Assembly (NCBI GenBank): GCA_028571685.1
Contig: CM053154.1
Span: 8,903,501-8,967,500 of the forward strand
Origin: Heterohyrax brucei
Taxonomy: Eukaryota > Chordata > Mammalia > Hyracoidea > Procaviidae
DNA length: 64,000 nt
Direction of reading: 5' to 3'
Shown here: one piece after another, positions 26,088 to 37,330 of the stretch
How the letters are laid out: each line of letters opens with the position of its first letter
Numbering within the stretch: position 1 is the stretch's first letter
Notes under the pieces: model-generated
Seen by the model: only the letters and a program-made list of their open reading frames with translations
Databases searched by the model: none
What the model was told of the DNA's origin: nothing
Program-made: the position numbers and the translations under genes

Positions 26088-26285
26088 TTACTGTGTGGCA
26101 CAATGGTTTAGTGCCCAGCTACTAACCCAAGGTCAGCAGTTCAAACCCACAAGCAGCTCCTCGAGAGAAAAGACTTGGCAATCTGCTCTTGTAAAGATTA
26201 CAGCCTAGACAACCCGATAGAGCAGTTCTACTCTGTCTCATAGGATCACTATGAGTTGGAATCAACTCGATGGCACACAACCATG
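26088..26285 (+). repeat. AFRO_LA-like long SINE
   Basis: Longer variant with the extra AGACTTGGCAATCTGCTCTT / GTAAAGATTACAGCC segment between the tRNA-like head and the AfroSINE body, ending GTTGGAATCAACTCGATGGC. Confidence 0.85.
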
Positions 26286-26289
26286 GGAC

Positions 26290-27080
26290 TTTTGGATTGT
26301 TACGCCCATGTCCTTGTTCTCCAGAGTGGCTGCACCATTTCACATCCCCTCCAGCAATTTCTGAGTGATCCACCGTCCCTGCATCCTCACGAGGATGTGA
26401 TCTTTAACACTGCTTTTTATTTTAGCTCTCATAAATGGTATATGGTAATCGTGTTGTCGGAGTCCTAATTTGCATAGCAGTGATGTTGAATGTGTTTCCA
26501 TGTGCTTATTTGCCATCTGCTTATTTGCATGGTGGTTATCTGCATATTCTCTTTAGTCAAATATCTCTTATGTCTTTCGTCCGTGTTTTAATTGCGTTAT
26601 TTTTTGTTGTTGTTGATTTTGATAGTCCTCCATATATTCTAGTATGAGGCTTTTGTTACGTACATGTTTTGTAAATATTTTCTCCCAGTCCATAGCTTGC
26701 CGTGTAATCCCTTTCAGACTGACTTTGCAGAGAAACACTGTTGAAAAAATTAAATAAATTTTATTTGTTTTATGGATGATGCTGTTGTATACAGGGCCGC
26801 GGTGAGTCACAACCAACTTGACGGCACCTAACAACAACAACATTTTGTGTCATGTCTAAAAACTTTATCAAACCTTAGATCCCGTGGACTTTCTCCTGTG
26901 TTATCTTCTAAATGTTTCATGTTTTACACTGAAATCTATGATCCATTTTATGTTAATTTTTGTGTAAGGTGTAGGGTTAGGTCAAGGTTCATTTTTAACC
27001 CATGACTATCCAGTTACTGTATCTAGTTACTGCAGTGTCATTTGTTGAAAAGACTGTCCTTCCTCCTGTGACATGCTTCT
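26290..27080 (-). mobile_element. L1 ORF2 end, antisense
   Basis: Landmarks TCCAGAGTGGCTGCACCATT, CCCCTCCAGCAATTTCTGAG and TCATTTGTTGAAAAGACTGT. A SINE tail fragment (26775-26835, ending in a CAACAACAACA run) interrupts it. Confidence 0.85.
26775..26835 (+). repeat. AFRO SINE tail fragment
   Basis: Only the tail remains: CACAACCAACTTGACGGCAC followed by the CTAACAACAACAAC end typical of the AFRO_LA/RTE tail. Confidence 0.75.
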
Positions 27081-27514
27081 GCACCCTTACCCTCCCCCCT
27101 TCCCTCTCCTTCTCTCACACGCAGGTGCGTGTAGACACACTGTGTGTCTGCGTGTCCTGCTAGCAGAGAGCACATGGCGCAAGAACCCCATAAAGTTTAG
27201 CCGGCAGATAGTCCATGTTATGAAGTCCTTTATGAATGGTTATTAAAACAAAATTTAAGTTCAGAAGATGAACAACCCACCTTCCCTATAATCCTTCAAC
27301 CAGAAGCTTCTGATCTTTCTGGAAGGGCCCAGTCATCAAAAATTTCCAAAAGCTACCTTATGTGGTAACTTTTCTTTGAGAAGAAAAGAGGCTTCCCAAA
27401 AAGGAGAAAACAACTCTCCCTTTTGATGCCTGTTTTCGTGCACTGGCCCAGACCTCCAGCTAGTACAGCAAATGACAGTCAGTTGAAAGCCTGAGTCCCC
27501 AAAACAAGAAATAT
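27081..27514. other. Intronic sequence, nothing recognised
   Basis: No repeat or coding signal I can name. Confidence 0.3.
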
Positions 27515-27675
27515 TAAGTACATTGCCATCGAGTTGGTTTCAACTCATAGCGACCCTACAAGATAGAGTAGACCAGCCCCAAAGCATTTCCAAGGAGTGG
27601 CTAGTGGATTTGCGCTTTTAGCCTCTTGGTCAGCAGCTGAGCTCCTAACCACTGCGCCACCAAGGGCTCTGGGTA
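27515..27675 (-). repeat. AfroSINE, near full length
   Basis: Tail (CATTGCCATCGAGTTGGTTT) to head (GCGCCACCAAGGGCTCT), antisense. Confidence 0.9.
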
Positions 27676-27812
27676 AGTCTCCACTCCCAGGGTTACTCTG
27701 GGCTGGCAGAGGTCACATTCTGTTAGGATAATGTCATGATGAAAGAAACTACCTTGTGCTGAGCACTGCAGCGGTTAGTGTTCCGTACGGCACCACTGGG
27801 AGTCAGAGTTTA

Positions 27813-28350
27813 TGAGCTCTGACAATTAACTCCACGAACTTAATTGTTCTAAGTGCTCCATACCTCACTGCTGAGTATCAGTATGGTCAGCTTCCAAATA
27901 CTCCCCTTGGGAAGCTAGGCACTGACACCAGTGTCCGGTCCACCCTTCAAAGCAATCTGGGAACTCTTTCTGGAGTGGGTCAGTGTCACGTTTGCGAACT
28001 TAACTGTCTACTTGTCTGTGAGGGAGATTTTTTAGCCAGTAAACAAATAACTGTGTTGGAACACCCTACCTATTAACCTGGTCTGGCCCCAGTGACTTTT
28101 TTCTTTATCTGAAGATAAAGGAAGTATTGAAAAGAAGCCATGTGAGTCACATTCAGGGGAATGTGGCAACAGCTCTGATGTCTGTGCCAGCAAAACAGTT
28201 CCAAAACTTCTTGGAAGGGTGGACTAGGTGCTGGAGTCAGTGCGTGGCTTCCCAAAGGGAATACTTTGAAGGTGACTGCAGTGATATTCTGCAATGAGGT
28301 ATGTGGCGCTTTTTCTCAGATGAGTTCATGAATTTAATTGTCAGCGCTTG
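27813..28350 (+). mobile_element. Mariner-derived fold-back element
   Basis: A 538-bp element between TA dinucleotides (27811-27812 and 28351-28352). Arms start CTCTGACAATTAACTCCACG and end ATGAATTTAATTGTCAGCGC. The plus strand from about 28020 encodes a decayed mariner transposase C-terminal part (LASKQITVLEH, then a decayed PDLAP-type motif with a stop, EYFEGD near the end). The left arm is an inverted copy of the 3' coding end. Inactive. Confidence 0.85.
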
Positions 28351-28359
28351 TATGCATCT

Positions 28360-28465
28360 ACTGCTACCCATAAGACAACTACAACTTGGATTAAGGAACT
28401 TGCCCAAAGTTGCGTGGTTAAACCTGGCAGAGTAAGTTTTGAGCTGAGCACAGATTCAGAAGTCC
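28360..28465 (-). repeat. MIR remnant
   Basis: Contains AAGGAACTTGCCCAAAGTTG followed by a GAGCTGAGCACAG stretch, the MIR core on the minus strand. Weak. Confidence 0.5.
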
Positions 28466-29139
28466 CTGGGAATTCTAGTATACGAGCCGTGTCACGGACT
28501 CTCTGCCGACAGTCCACTCTCTCCCAGCGCCCCAGCTGGTCTTGGCAATGCCCAACTTTCATGGTGTGGCTTTTGCTCTGTTGACAGCTTGGTCATGCCT
28601 GGTAGGAAACTTGGTGTTTTCTATCAAGGCCTCTCTTTCACGGGGAAACTCCCATCCTGTGCTAGCTTCAATCCAGGTAGAGGAGGCTTTAAGCCCACGT
28701 TTTTTGTAGGCATTTTTAAAGGTTAAAATGTTTGGTCAGGTTCATAGATTTCATTCTTTTTCTTCTTTAAAAATAAGCTTCTAATCTCCACTTTATCTTT
28801 AAAATCCCTTTAAAAAATAATTTTAAATTATTTTAAAAATGGCATTAGCTCCACCAACAAAGTAGCCCATTGGCAACCCCAAGACAGGCAAAGGGAAATA
28901 AAAGGCAGAACTACCCAATTTTACTCATAAAATTCCTCTGACTTTGTCCCTGGGCAAACATAGTAAAATGAGAACTCTTAAAAGAAAATAGATGCTCTGC
29001 TTTTTAATCCTGCAGTAAATATTTAACTATGACATAGATGGGCCTCAATTTTTGCATGCAGTAGAAGACAGTGACTCTGGAATGGGTGGAAAAATTGAGA
29101 AAGTGCTCAAGGTGCAGAGCAAGAAAGAGTGATGTGGGA
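28466..29139. other. Intronic sequence, nothing recognised
   Basis: Includes an AT-rich stretch near 28770-28850 and no coding signal. Confidence 0.3.
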
Positions 29140-29940
29140 ACTGTTTCTTAATTAGCAAACCATCAGTGTTTATATGGTCATATTGTGTCCCCAAGTCCAG
29201 TCCATTTCTGTCCAAAGAGTTGGCCTCAGTAATGTTTTCTGGTCGGGGGCAGCAGCAGGTCCAGGGGCCGTGCTCCCAGGCCTTTGGACCATCAGTTGTG
29301 GTCTTTTGGTGTAGTTCTTGAGGTGCATCTCTCTTTTTCTTGTGTTGCCACTCGACATTGTGTGCCCCAGCACAGCTGCCTTTGGTAGTCGCTGGGCACC
29401 ATCTGGTTCTTCTGGTTGATACAGTCACCCATTCACATGGATCATTCTGCCTTCTGGGCTCTTTTTCCTTCATGTCTTTCTTGTCTTTGGTAATTGTCTG
29501 TTCTGGCTGAGCTGGGACCATTTCGTGTACTTCAGATGGCAGCTTGCTAGGTTTTAAGACCCCAGATGCCACTCACCAATATGAGGTACAGAAGACTTAG
29601 CAATAGGCTAGTTATGCCAATTGGCCACAATGTCCCTTCAGAGCATGGTCCCCAGACCTCCACCTCTGCTACTCTATCCTTACAGTATTGGGTTAAGAGT
29701 AGAAGAATTTTCAGTTTGTGTTGAAGTCCAGTTTAGTTGTTCGTCTTTCTTCTGTGTGCTGTCACTGCTTGCACCCAACCAAATTTCTATCGACTATCTA
29801 ATCTATAACCAGCCTTCTCCCTCCCTGCCCTCCCTTGCAGCCTTCAAAGAGTCTTTTCTTCTGTACATGAGTCTGTTTTTAAGTCCTTATAGTAGAGGTC
29901 TCATACAGTATTTGTCCTTCTATTTCTGATTTTTTTAAAT
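29140..29940 (-). mobile_element. L1 3'UTR and more, antisense
   Basis: The first 430 bases match the shared afrotherian L1 3'UTR (ATTGTGTCCCCAAGTCCAGT, GGGCACCATCTGGTTCTTCT, CAGATGCCACTCACCAAT). The part 29580-29940 continues towards ORF2. The 175-codon minus frame here is 3'UTR-derived. Confidence 0.85.
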
Positions 29941-29999
29941 TTTACGTTTTATTTCTTCAAACGTGTCATCTAGTAAATAACAAAATCAGCTTTCTAGAC

Positions 30000-30270
30000 C
30001 CAGACTAACCTAGGTATGAGTTCAGTTTCTGTCGCTTACTCATTTTATAATGTTGGGCAACCTATAACCCTTTGGTTTCATGCCTCACAAATTTTAGAAT
30101 CTTGGGTCTCTCTATACCACATATCTCCATCTGTTCATCTGTAATTAAGATTAATAATATTATGTAAGCCATAGAACTGCCACAAGGATAAAACAGGTTA
30201 GTATTTGTGAAGCACTTGGAAACGTGTATGGCATCTGGTAAATACTACATAAGTCTTTGATAAATGAGAT
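30000..30270 (+). repeat. MIR remnant
   Basis: Has ATGTTGGGCAACCTATAACC, TCTCCATCTGTTCATCTGTA and AAGCACTTGG in MIR order, with an insertion in the middle. Confidence 0.65.
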
Positions 30271-30724
30271 TTAAAAAAAATATATAGTTGTTCCTAAATC
30301 TAAATTTCTTTGAGATGTAAATTTGTTGCATTTTGTTCTTGCTGCTTCTTTCTCGTGGAGAACATTTTCTTGCATGTTTGATAATTTCTTAACGAATCAC
30401 GAGCTCTGTTGTGATTGAACTTAATGAAATCTCTGAGTACCTAAATGGAACACTTATTTCCTCCAGAGAGAATTTGTGTGTGCTTCGGGAGGGACTCAAG
30501 TGGGAGCTACTGTTCTGAGATCACTTTAACCCCCTTTGAGGGTTTGGGAAAGAAACCTCAGGTTCAAATTCCCTTCCTGTTGAGGGTCCCCAGGGTGCTG
30601 TTGTGATCCCTCCCAGCAGGGTATGTCCCTTTGTCTCTGAGGCTGCCCCGGTGTCCTTGTTAGCTAGTGTGGTCATCTGAATCCGCTCTCAACCACTACA
30701 CCGCCAAGGTTTTCCCTTCAAGAT
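30271..30724. other. Intronic sequence, nothing recognised
   Basis: No assignable element. A short minus-strand AfroSINE head scrap (AACCACTACACCGCCAAGG, near 30690) is visible. Confidence 0.35.
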
Positions 30725-30812
30725 GACCACCTTGGAAACGCTATAGGACAGTTCTGCTCTGTCCTACAGGGATGCTGTGAGTCAGCAATGACTCATAAGT
30801 AACAAGTACAGG
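30725..30812 (+). repeat. AfroSINE, 5'-truncated
   Basis: Body and tail only: CTTGGAAACGCTATAGGACA through GTGAGTCAGCAATGACTCAT. Confidence 0.75.
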
Positions 30813-30984
30813 CTCCTTTTTTCCTTGAGGGTTTTGTTTACTTGCTCAGAAGTTCAACCGTGGCATTCGTGCAGTGAGGATCCAGTTGTACTATAGCAGG
30901 GGGCTTGGTCAGCACTTAGGCTGCCACTTTGTTGGCTCAAGTCATTACTGAGCTTTTATTTAAACCAAATTAACATCAGACAAT

Positions 30985-31190
30985 GAAATGCCAAGCACAA
31001 TGATTAAGCTCTTGACTGCTAACCCAAAAGGTTGGGAGTTCAAACCCATCAACTGTTCCATGGAAGAAAGATGTGACGGTCTGCTTTCATAGAAATTACA
31101 GCCCTGGAAACCCCATGGAGCAATTCTACTCTGTTCTACAGGGTCTCTAGGAGTCCTGATTGACTTGATAACAGTAGCTTTTCGGTAGTA
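30985..31190 (+). repeat. AFRO_LA-like long SINE
   Basis: Includes the additional segment (AAGATGTGACGGTCTGCTTT, TAGAAATTACAGCCCTGG) between head and body. Confidence 0.8.
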
Positions 31191-31274
31191 AAATGCTTAA
31201 ATGTGTTCCAACTTCTTTTCTATTTTATTGATCTGAAGGAGGGCTGGATTGGGGGGAAATGTGGTAATATCACA

Positions 31275-31430
31275 CCAAAAAACCAACTCACTGCTGTTGA
31301 GTCAATTGCAACTCATAGCAACCCTAAAAGTCAGAATAGTACTGCCCCATAGTTTCCAAGGAGCGCCTGGTGGATTTGAACTGCCAACCTTTTAGTTAGC
31401 AGCCGAGCTCTTACCCACTACAGTAGGTTT
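31275..31430 (-). repeat. AfroSINE, near full length
   Basis: Tail (CTCACTGCTGTTGAGTCAAT) to partial head (CTCTTACCCACTACAG), antisense. Confidence 0.9.
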
Positions 31431-32370
31431 TTGTCTTCTATTTAAGTCAGGGAGCTGGCAAGAGCCCAGATCAGATTTAGCCTTACCCCTCCCTAGTCTC
31501 AGCAATCACAGAGTGTTTGACACAAACAATTTTTTTACTTGGCCTGTGGGGCTTTGAGTTGAAACTGCCAGTCACACAGAATTAAATGTCAAGGTGGTTT
31601 TGTGATGTAGAATAATTCCTCCAGGGAGATGGAAGAAAGCCACAAAAGTGCTGTGAATTTCAAACATTCCCTGGGGATTAGGAGCTGAGGAAGCTTGGAC
31701 ATTAAATCCCCTGTCTTTAGGGGCTGGCTCTCGACTACCAATGGATGTGCCTGTCACAAAAGAAGAAAATATGCAGCTTTCCTGTTAGATAAGCAGGAGG
31801 TTGCATTCGCTACCTAGCCCCTGCCTCCTTCCTTTCTCCAAGCAAGGTGCCCCTTCACCAGCCGGGTACCTGCTCTCTCACAGTTGTGCTTTCCTCATTG
31901 CCGCACTCAATCGTACTCTCTCGAAATTTTCAGTCTACCTCCCCATTAACCTCTAAAAACCTGAAATAAAGGGATCGTGCATCGTTTATGTTTATACTAT
32001 CAGAGGCCAGACTGGTATCTCTAAGGTAGTTGCTGCAAGAGAAGAAGCAGAACTTACCGCATCTATCTTGCTTTAGTCTTTATGCGTGGATAGATCTGAA
32101 AGGCACAGCTCAGTCCTGCTACAGCATCTGAGAGCTTTTCAAATTCCCCATCAGCCTGGATGAGCAATCTTCCTAGTTTTAATTAAGAATGAATTCTTAA
32201 TTTCCTTATGACTGTGACAGATTATTCCCATGCCTAGGACATAAAGGGTTAAGTTTGGAGATGAGTCACTCCCTGGCAGGATCTGGGGGGATCATCTGAA
32301 TTCTGTTACAATTCATCTAGTAATCTTATATGTTGGTATTGCACTGGACAGTATATTCATTGTGGTATTA
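31431..32370. other. Intronic sequence, nothing recognised
   Basis: No repeat that I can name and no splice-bounded frame. Confidence 0.3.
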
Positions 32371-32374
32371 CCTG

Positions 32375-32475
32375 ACTAACAGCTCCTTGGAAACCCTGTG
32401 GGATGGTTCTACTCTGTGCTATGGGGTCGCTGAGTTGCAATCAGCTCTACAGCAACAGGTTTGGTTGTTTTGGGG
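32375..32475 (+). repeat. AfroSINE, 5'-truncated
   Basis: Begins at AACAGCTCCTTGGAAACCCT and ends in CAACAGGTTTGGTTGTTTTG. Confidence 0.85.
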
Positions 32476-32494
32476 GAGCTGTTTACAGAGCAGT

Positions 32495-32615
32495 TCCTCT
32501 CTGCCTGGTACTCTGCTCAGAGCTCTATGCATATTACCTCACTGAAGCCTCACTTCACGGGGAGGTAGAATTGTTACTTTTTCTTATAGATGGTGTTCAG
32601 AGGTCATGTGACTCT
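32495..32615 (-). repeat. MIR remnant
   Basis: GCTCTATGCATATTACCTCA, CTGAAGCCTCAC and GGGGAGGTAGAATTGTTACT reproduce the MIR core on the minus strand. Confidence 0.65.
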
Positions 32616-32751
32616 TGCATAGGCCACAAAAATATTTACTAGAAGAACTAGCATTCCGATTTGTGTCTCTTGACCTCAAACCCTGAGATCTTAACCAGTT
32701 ATCTTAGGCTGAGATCCACAGAGAAACAGAACCAGGGAAGCCATACAGATA

Positions 32752-33304
32752 CAATGTCTGACAGTTAAGTTTGTGAACTCATCCTAGAAAAAGTGTTACA
32801 GACCTCATTGCTGAATGTCACTATGGTCACCTTCAAAGTACTCCCCTCGGGAAGCCATACACCAATGCCAGTGCCTAGTTCCCCCTTTAAAGCAATTTTG
32901 GAACTCTGTTTCTGGAATGGCCATCAGAGCTGTCATCATCTTACCCTTGATGTCCTGAATGTCATCCAAATGTCTTCCTTTCAATATTTCCTTTATCTCT
33001 GGGTAAAGGAAAAAGTCACTGGGGGCCAGATCAGGTGAGTAGGGAGGGTGTTCCAATACAGTTATTGGTTTACTGGCTAAGAGCTCCGTCCCAGACACCT
33101 ATGCACTTATGGCTGTGAACTTGCCAACATGCTACTGTGCACGGTGGCCTTTCCAGTAAGTGTTCCAAAATTGTTTTGAAGGGTGGATAGATGCTGGCTG
33201 GTGTTGGTGCATAGGTTCCCAAGGGGGTTACTTCAGAGGTGACCAGCAATGAGGTACGTAGCACTTAGAACAAATAAGTTCGCAGACTGAGTTGTGGGAC
33301 CTCG
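32752..33304 (-). mobile_element. Mariner-derived fold-back element
   Basis: A 553-bp element between TA dinucleotides (32750-32751, 33305-33306). The minus strand encodes a decayed mariner transposase C-terminal segment of about 97 codons with PPYSPDLAPSDFFLYPEIK and RGEYFEGDHSDI. Arms of about 160-170 bp (32752-32925 and 33145-33304) are inverted copies around a ~215-bp loop. The arm at the left contains the 3' coding end. Confidence 0.9.
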
Positions 33305-33590
33305 TATATATTCTCAGTGTATATAGGTATGTGTGTATGTATATATATATATATAAACCCACCGCCATTGAGTGTGTGTATATATATATGTGTGTATATA
33401 TAGGTATGTGTGTATACATAAGTGTGTATGCAAACAGGTGTGTGTATATATGTATGCGTGTATTTATAAACCGACTCGATGGCACTTGGCTTGGCTTGGC
33501 GTACATATGTATGTCCGTATATAGGTATGTGTATATACGTAAGTGTACACATGTATGTGTGTATGTATATATATGTATATATATAGTGAC
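33305..33590. repeat. Compound TA/TG microsatellite with SINE scraps
   Basis: Long alternating TATG/TGTA/TATA runs, with two scraps of AfroSINE tail sequence inside (around 33355-33372 and 33467-33505, the latter with CGACTCGATGGCACTTGGC). Open frames of 150-160 codons on both strands here are repeat artefacts. Confidence 0.9.
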
Positions 33591-33700
33591 CAGAGCCCTG
33601 GTGACACAGTGGCTGAGAACCACGGCTGCTAACCAACAGGTCAGCTGCTCCTTGGAAACAATACAGGGCAGTTCCACTCTGTCCTGTAGGGTCACCATCT
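33588..33700 (+). repeat. AfroSINE, tail missing
   Basis: CCAGAGCCCTGGTGACACAG head through TCTGTCCTGTAGGGTCACCA. It joins directly to LTR-like sequence. Confidence 0.85.
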
Positions 33701-33702
33701 TG

Positions 33703-33898
33703 GTCACCTGGCACTGTTCTAACAGAAATATCGCAAGTAGACGGCTTTAGCAAAGAGAAAGGTATTTTCTCACAGAAAAGCAGGCTTAAAGCCTAAATTC
33801 AGAGAGATCTAGAGCATATAGGAAAAACACAATACCAGGAATCATGGCCTAGTCAAATGGCTACTCATGTTTTGGGGGGAATATAATTCAACCCTTGA
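33703..33898 (-). mobile_element. LTR-like fragment, antisense
   Basis: Shares TCACCTGGCACTGTTCTAAC, CAGAAATATCGCAAGTAGAC and the end GGGGGGAATATAATTCAACC with 59090-59625. Probably one of the Afrotheria-known MaLR-like LTRs; family not named. Confidence 0.55.
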
Positions 33899-33970
33899 CA
33901 GTTTCTATGAGTCAGAATCAATTCAAGGGCAAAGGGTCTGTTTTTTGTTTTGTTTTGGGGGAGGGGGGTT
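33899..33970 (+). repeat. AfroSINE tail fragment
   Basis: CTATGAGTCAGAATCAATTC tail with a T/G-rich run. Confidence 0.8.
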
Positions 33971-33984
33971 TGGCTTTTGACCTG

Positions 33985-34420
33985 TAGTTATGCACTGAAT
34001 TGTATCTCTGAAAATGTGTATCAACTTCCCTAGGGCATGTTAGCCAGTATTGTGTGGTTGTCCACTATTTTGTGACTCCAGTGTGATTGTCCTGTGTGTT
34101 GTATATCCTAACTTCTGTGGTGTTAATGAGGCAGGATTAGAGGCAGTTATGTCAGTGAAGCAAGACTCAGTATATAAGATCAGATTATATCTTGAGCCCA
34201 TCTCATCTGAGATATAAAACAGAAATGAGCAGAGAGGAGAGGGACTTCATATCACCAATAAAGATGAGCCGAGAGAACCATGGATCCTTTGGATTTGTGG
34301 TCCTTGTGCTGAGAAACTCCTAGGTACAGAGGAAGATAGATGACAAAGACCTTCCCCAGATCAAACAAAGAGAGAAAACTTTCCTCTGGAGTGTATACGT
34401 ACATACATATAGAGACAAAG
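33985..34420 (+). mobile_element. LTR (MaLR/ERV-L type), plus orientation
   Basis: Begins TGTAGTTATGCACTGAATTG as MLT1-type LTRs do, and contains a stretch with TATATAAGATCAGATTATAT-like promoter elements and a CTCCTAGGTACAGAGGA segment. Family assignment is uncertain. Confidence 0.5.
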
Positions 34421-34869
34421 ACAGAGAGAGACAGAGCGATAACACAATTTATCTCAAGGAAGTGGCTCAGACAGTTGTAGAAGCCACCAGTCCCAAGCCT
34501 GCGGGTCAGATATTAGGCTAAAAAAGCTTCTCCTGACTCCTGTGGCTACAAGGTTTACAAACCCAAGATTGACAGATCAGCTGGCAGACTGCTGGATCAC
34601 AGGCTGTGGGGCCTAACAAATCTCAAGATTGGCTGGTAAGCTGCTAGCTCAAGTCTCAAGAACCATAGGTCAGACAATGATGAGCCAGATGCAGGATCTG
34701 GAGCAAAAGCCTTGCTGTAACATCCATCTGTATAGTAGCGGTGGGCCACACCCCCGAGGAAACTCCTTTTCAATTGATTGCGTGTTCATAGCAGAACGCA
34801 TCATGGAGTAATAACATCGTTAGAAAACTGCCAAATTGTATTTACTGCCAACTACTGAGAATCACGGCC
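34421..34869 (-). mobile_element. Probable LTR-type remnant, antisense
   Basis: Repeat-like sequence joining the antisense pol remnant at its 3' side, as an antisense 3' LTR would. I cannot name it. Confidence 0.35.
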
Positions 34870-37330
34870 CAACTAAGTTAACAGACAACCTTAACCATTA
34901 CAGTCAACACCTTGGCAATTTGGTTCCTGTACACATTGCAAGCCATACATAATCTCTAAGTAAAGACAGTTATAGTCATACTTGCATGTAACATGATGAA
35001 ACTAACACATATAACCAAAAATGCACTAGCCCTGTTCACATATTTTGCAAGTGAAGAAAACAAAAGTATTTGATACACACATACAAGGAAGAAATACTTA
35101 TAACAATTACAGTCCTTGTTTCTGCAACTGGTCATAGATGGTATTTAGAACTACTTTCTTCCACCACTCACTCTGTCTTCCCTTTACCCTCAGCAAGCAC
35201 CTCAGTTGATCATGGTTTTTGGCCTTGTGGGAGACCCAAACCTTTATTCCTAAGGGTTTGGGCCTTATTAGTCATATTGGAATTGGTTTGCCATGGTTTT
35301 CCACTGACTTTAATCACAGGGCTTGGTAGTACTGAGACTTACTGAAGGATCCCTTGTATTCCTTCTTTGCCCGTGCATGTAATATCTGATTTTCTCTTCA
35401 TAATCAAGATCAGTTACACAAGCCAGCAAGGTAACTCTCTTCTTTTCCTATTGATTCAGAGGCATAGGGAGCCCTAAGTGGTTGAGTAGCATTTTTAACT
35501 TTCAGTTCAATGGAATCAGTGATGAGTGTCCACATGAGGACATTCTTCCCTTTGGAGCCAAGATCTTTAGACCTGCAAAAGCGTAGAGTTGCTGGGACAG
35601 AAAGCAAAAATTTTGCAAGTGAGTAATTATAGGTAATAGTGAGTGGTACCACTCCCATTTCTACCATTTGATTCCTGGACCCATGAATCTTGGCTATGGA
35701 ACAAACAGCACTCGATATTGGACACTGGTTTAGAACATAAACCGCCTCCCAGAGAACATTGACACAACCTACAAGGTGTTGCCAGCTAGCTGGCATCCTA
35801 ATTGTGTCTATAGGAGATCACGCTACCATTCTGTCAAGCTGGTTGCTTCAGATGGTGAGACCAGTGAATCTCATGATCATGGGTCCATTGCTGCATTTCA
35901 TTTTCTGTGAAGTGAGTCCCTTGATCCAAGACGATGCTGTGTAGGATGCCGTGTTGGTGGATAAGGCGTTTTGTGAGCCCCCCAGATAGTAGTTTGGGTA
36001 AGAGCATTGTGTTTAGGTAAGAGAAAGCCATATCTAGAGTTTTTCTTCCTGTAGGAACAGAATGCTTGCCCTTTCCATGATAGACACAGTCTACTGTAGT
36101 CAGTTTGTCTCTAGGTTGCTGGCTAATCAACTCAAGGAGTGTGCCACACTGGGGACTTCATGTTGGTCTCTGCTGCTAGTATAGTGGAGACTCAACTGTA
36201 GCCAAGTTGGCCTAGATGAGTGGAAGTTCATGTTGCTGAGCCTATGCGTAACCTCCGTCCCTGCCATGATGGCCACTTTGCCCATGAGCCCATTGGGCAG
36301 TGACAGGAGTGACTAGGGAAGCAGGATGACTGGTTTCTGCAGACTATGTCATCCTATCTACTTGATCGTTAAAATCCTTCTCTACCAGCGTCATCCTTTG
36401 GTAAGCGTTCACATGAAACACAAATATCTTTACTTCTTTGCCTCACTCAGATAGGTTTATTCACGTGTCTCTTCCTGATGCCTCCTTGTCACTAGTTCTC
36501 CAGTTGTGTCCCTTCCTGCTTCCTGACTATCCAGCCAAACCATTGGCTGTCGGCTGTGAATCGGTATGTACTCACCATTTCTTCTTTCAGGCAAAGTAAA
36601 CAGTCAAGTAGACTGCTCAAAGTTCTGGCCATGGGAGGGTTTCCCTTCACTACTGTCCTTTAGGGAGGTCCTAGCAAGGGACTGCAGTGCTGCCGCTGTC
36701 CACTTTTGAGCATTGCTTGCATGTCACACAGAACCATCTGTAAACCAGGCACAGGTTTTCTCTTCTTTGCTCAGTTGAATTCCCCATGAGGCCATAGGTA
36801 CAGATTGCTCTGTAGGGAAGGTAATGTAACAAGAATGGAGATGGTGAGCATTTGAGGCACTTCCTCATGTGACTCACTTGTGCCTCCAGGTCCTGCACAA
36901 GCCCGGTCTCATATATACCCCTTCCATTTATTGATGGACGGCTGCTGTGTATATCCAGCTTCATGGCTCTATAGGCCAGACAATACCCAGTTCTTGATGG
37001 GCGGTTCAGGCTGCTTGGTGACTTGGTGTCCCATGGTTAAGCATTCAGTGTCTGAGAAGGCCCAGCAACAAGCCAAAAGGTGTTTCTCAAAAGGAGAGTA
37101 GGTATCTCCAGAGGATGGCAGGGCTTTACTCCCAAATCCTAGGGGTGTGTGTTGTGATTCACCAACAAGGACCTGCCGCAGACTCCAGACAGCATCTTCA
37201 TCTGCCACTGCCCCCCCAAACACCACTGGATCAGCTGGATTACGTGGCTGGAGTGGTAGAGCAGCTGCACAGTAGCCCGAACCTGTCACAGAACCTTGTC
37301 GTGGTCTTGCCCTTTTTAAAATCAAGATGA
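34870..37330 (-). mobile_element. Decayed ERV-L-like pol, antisense
   Basis: On the minus strand, in order from 37330 downward: RT/RNase H-like part (SKALPSSGDTYSPFEKHLLA near 37120-37050), RNase H-like part (36671-36964), integrase core (LDQGTHFTENEMQQW near 35910) and integrase C-terminal/pol end (NQCPISSAV, IHGSRNQ near 35680). Frames shift several times and stops interrupt. No gag or env part is recognisable. This is an ancient remnant with no coding capacity. Confidence 0.85.

Noticed and set aside
29045-29572. 175-codon minus-strand open frame
   Set aside because: It lies in an antisense L1 3'UTR that recurs at four other places in the window. Not a gene.
32805-33098. Possible live mariner transposase gene (97 codons)
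   Set aside because: Only the C-terminal part is present, without the N-terminal DNA-binding and first catalytic regions. It is a dead derivative.
33228-33753. Overlapping open frames of about 150-160 codons on both strands, rich in Tyr/Ile/His
   Set aside because: They come from the TA/TG microsatellite, which has no stop in several frames. No homology.
35410-36130. Two minus-strand frames as a possible domesticated retroviral gene
   Set aside because: The frames are short and separated by frameshifts within the integrase region; no continuous open frame or start is preserved.
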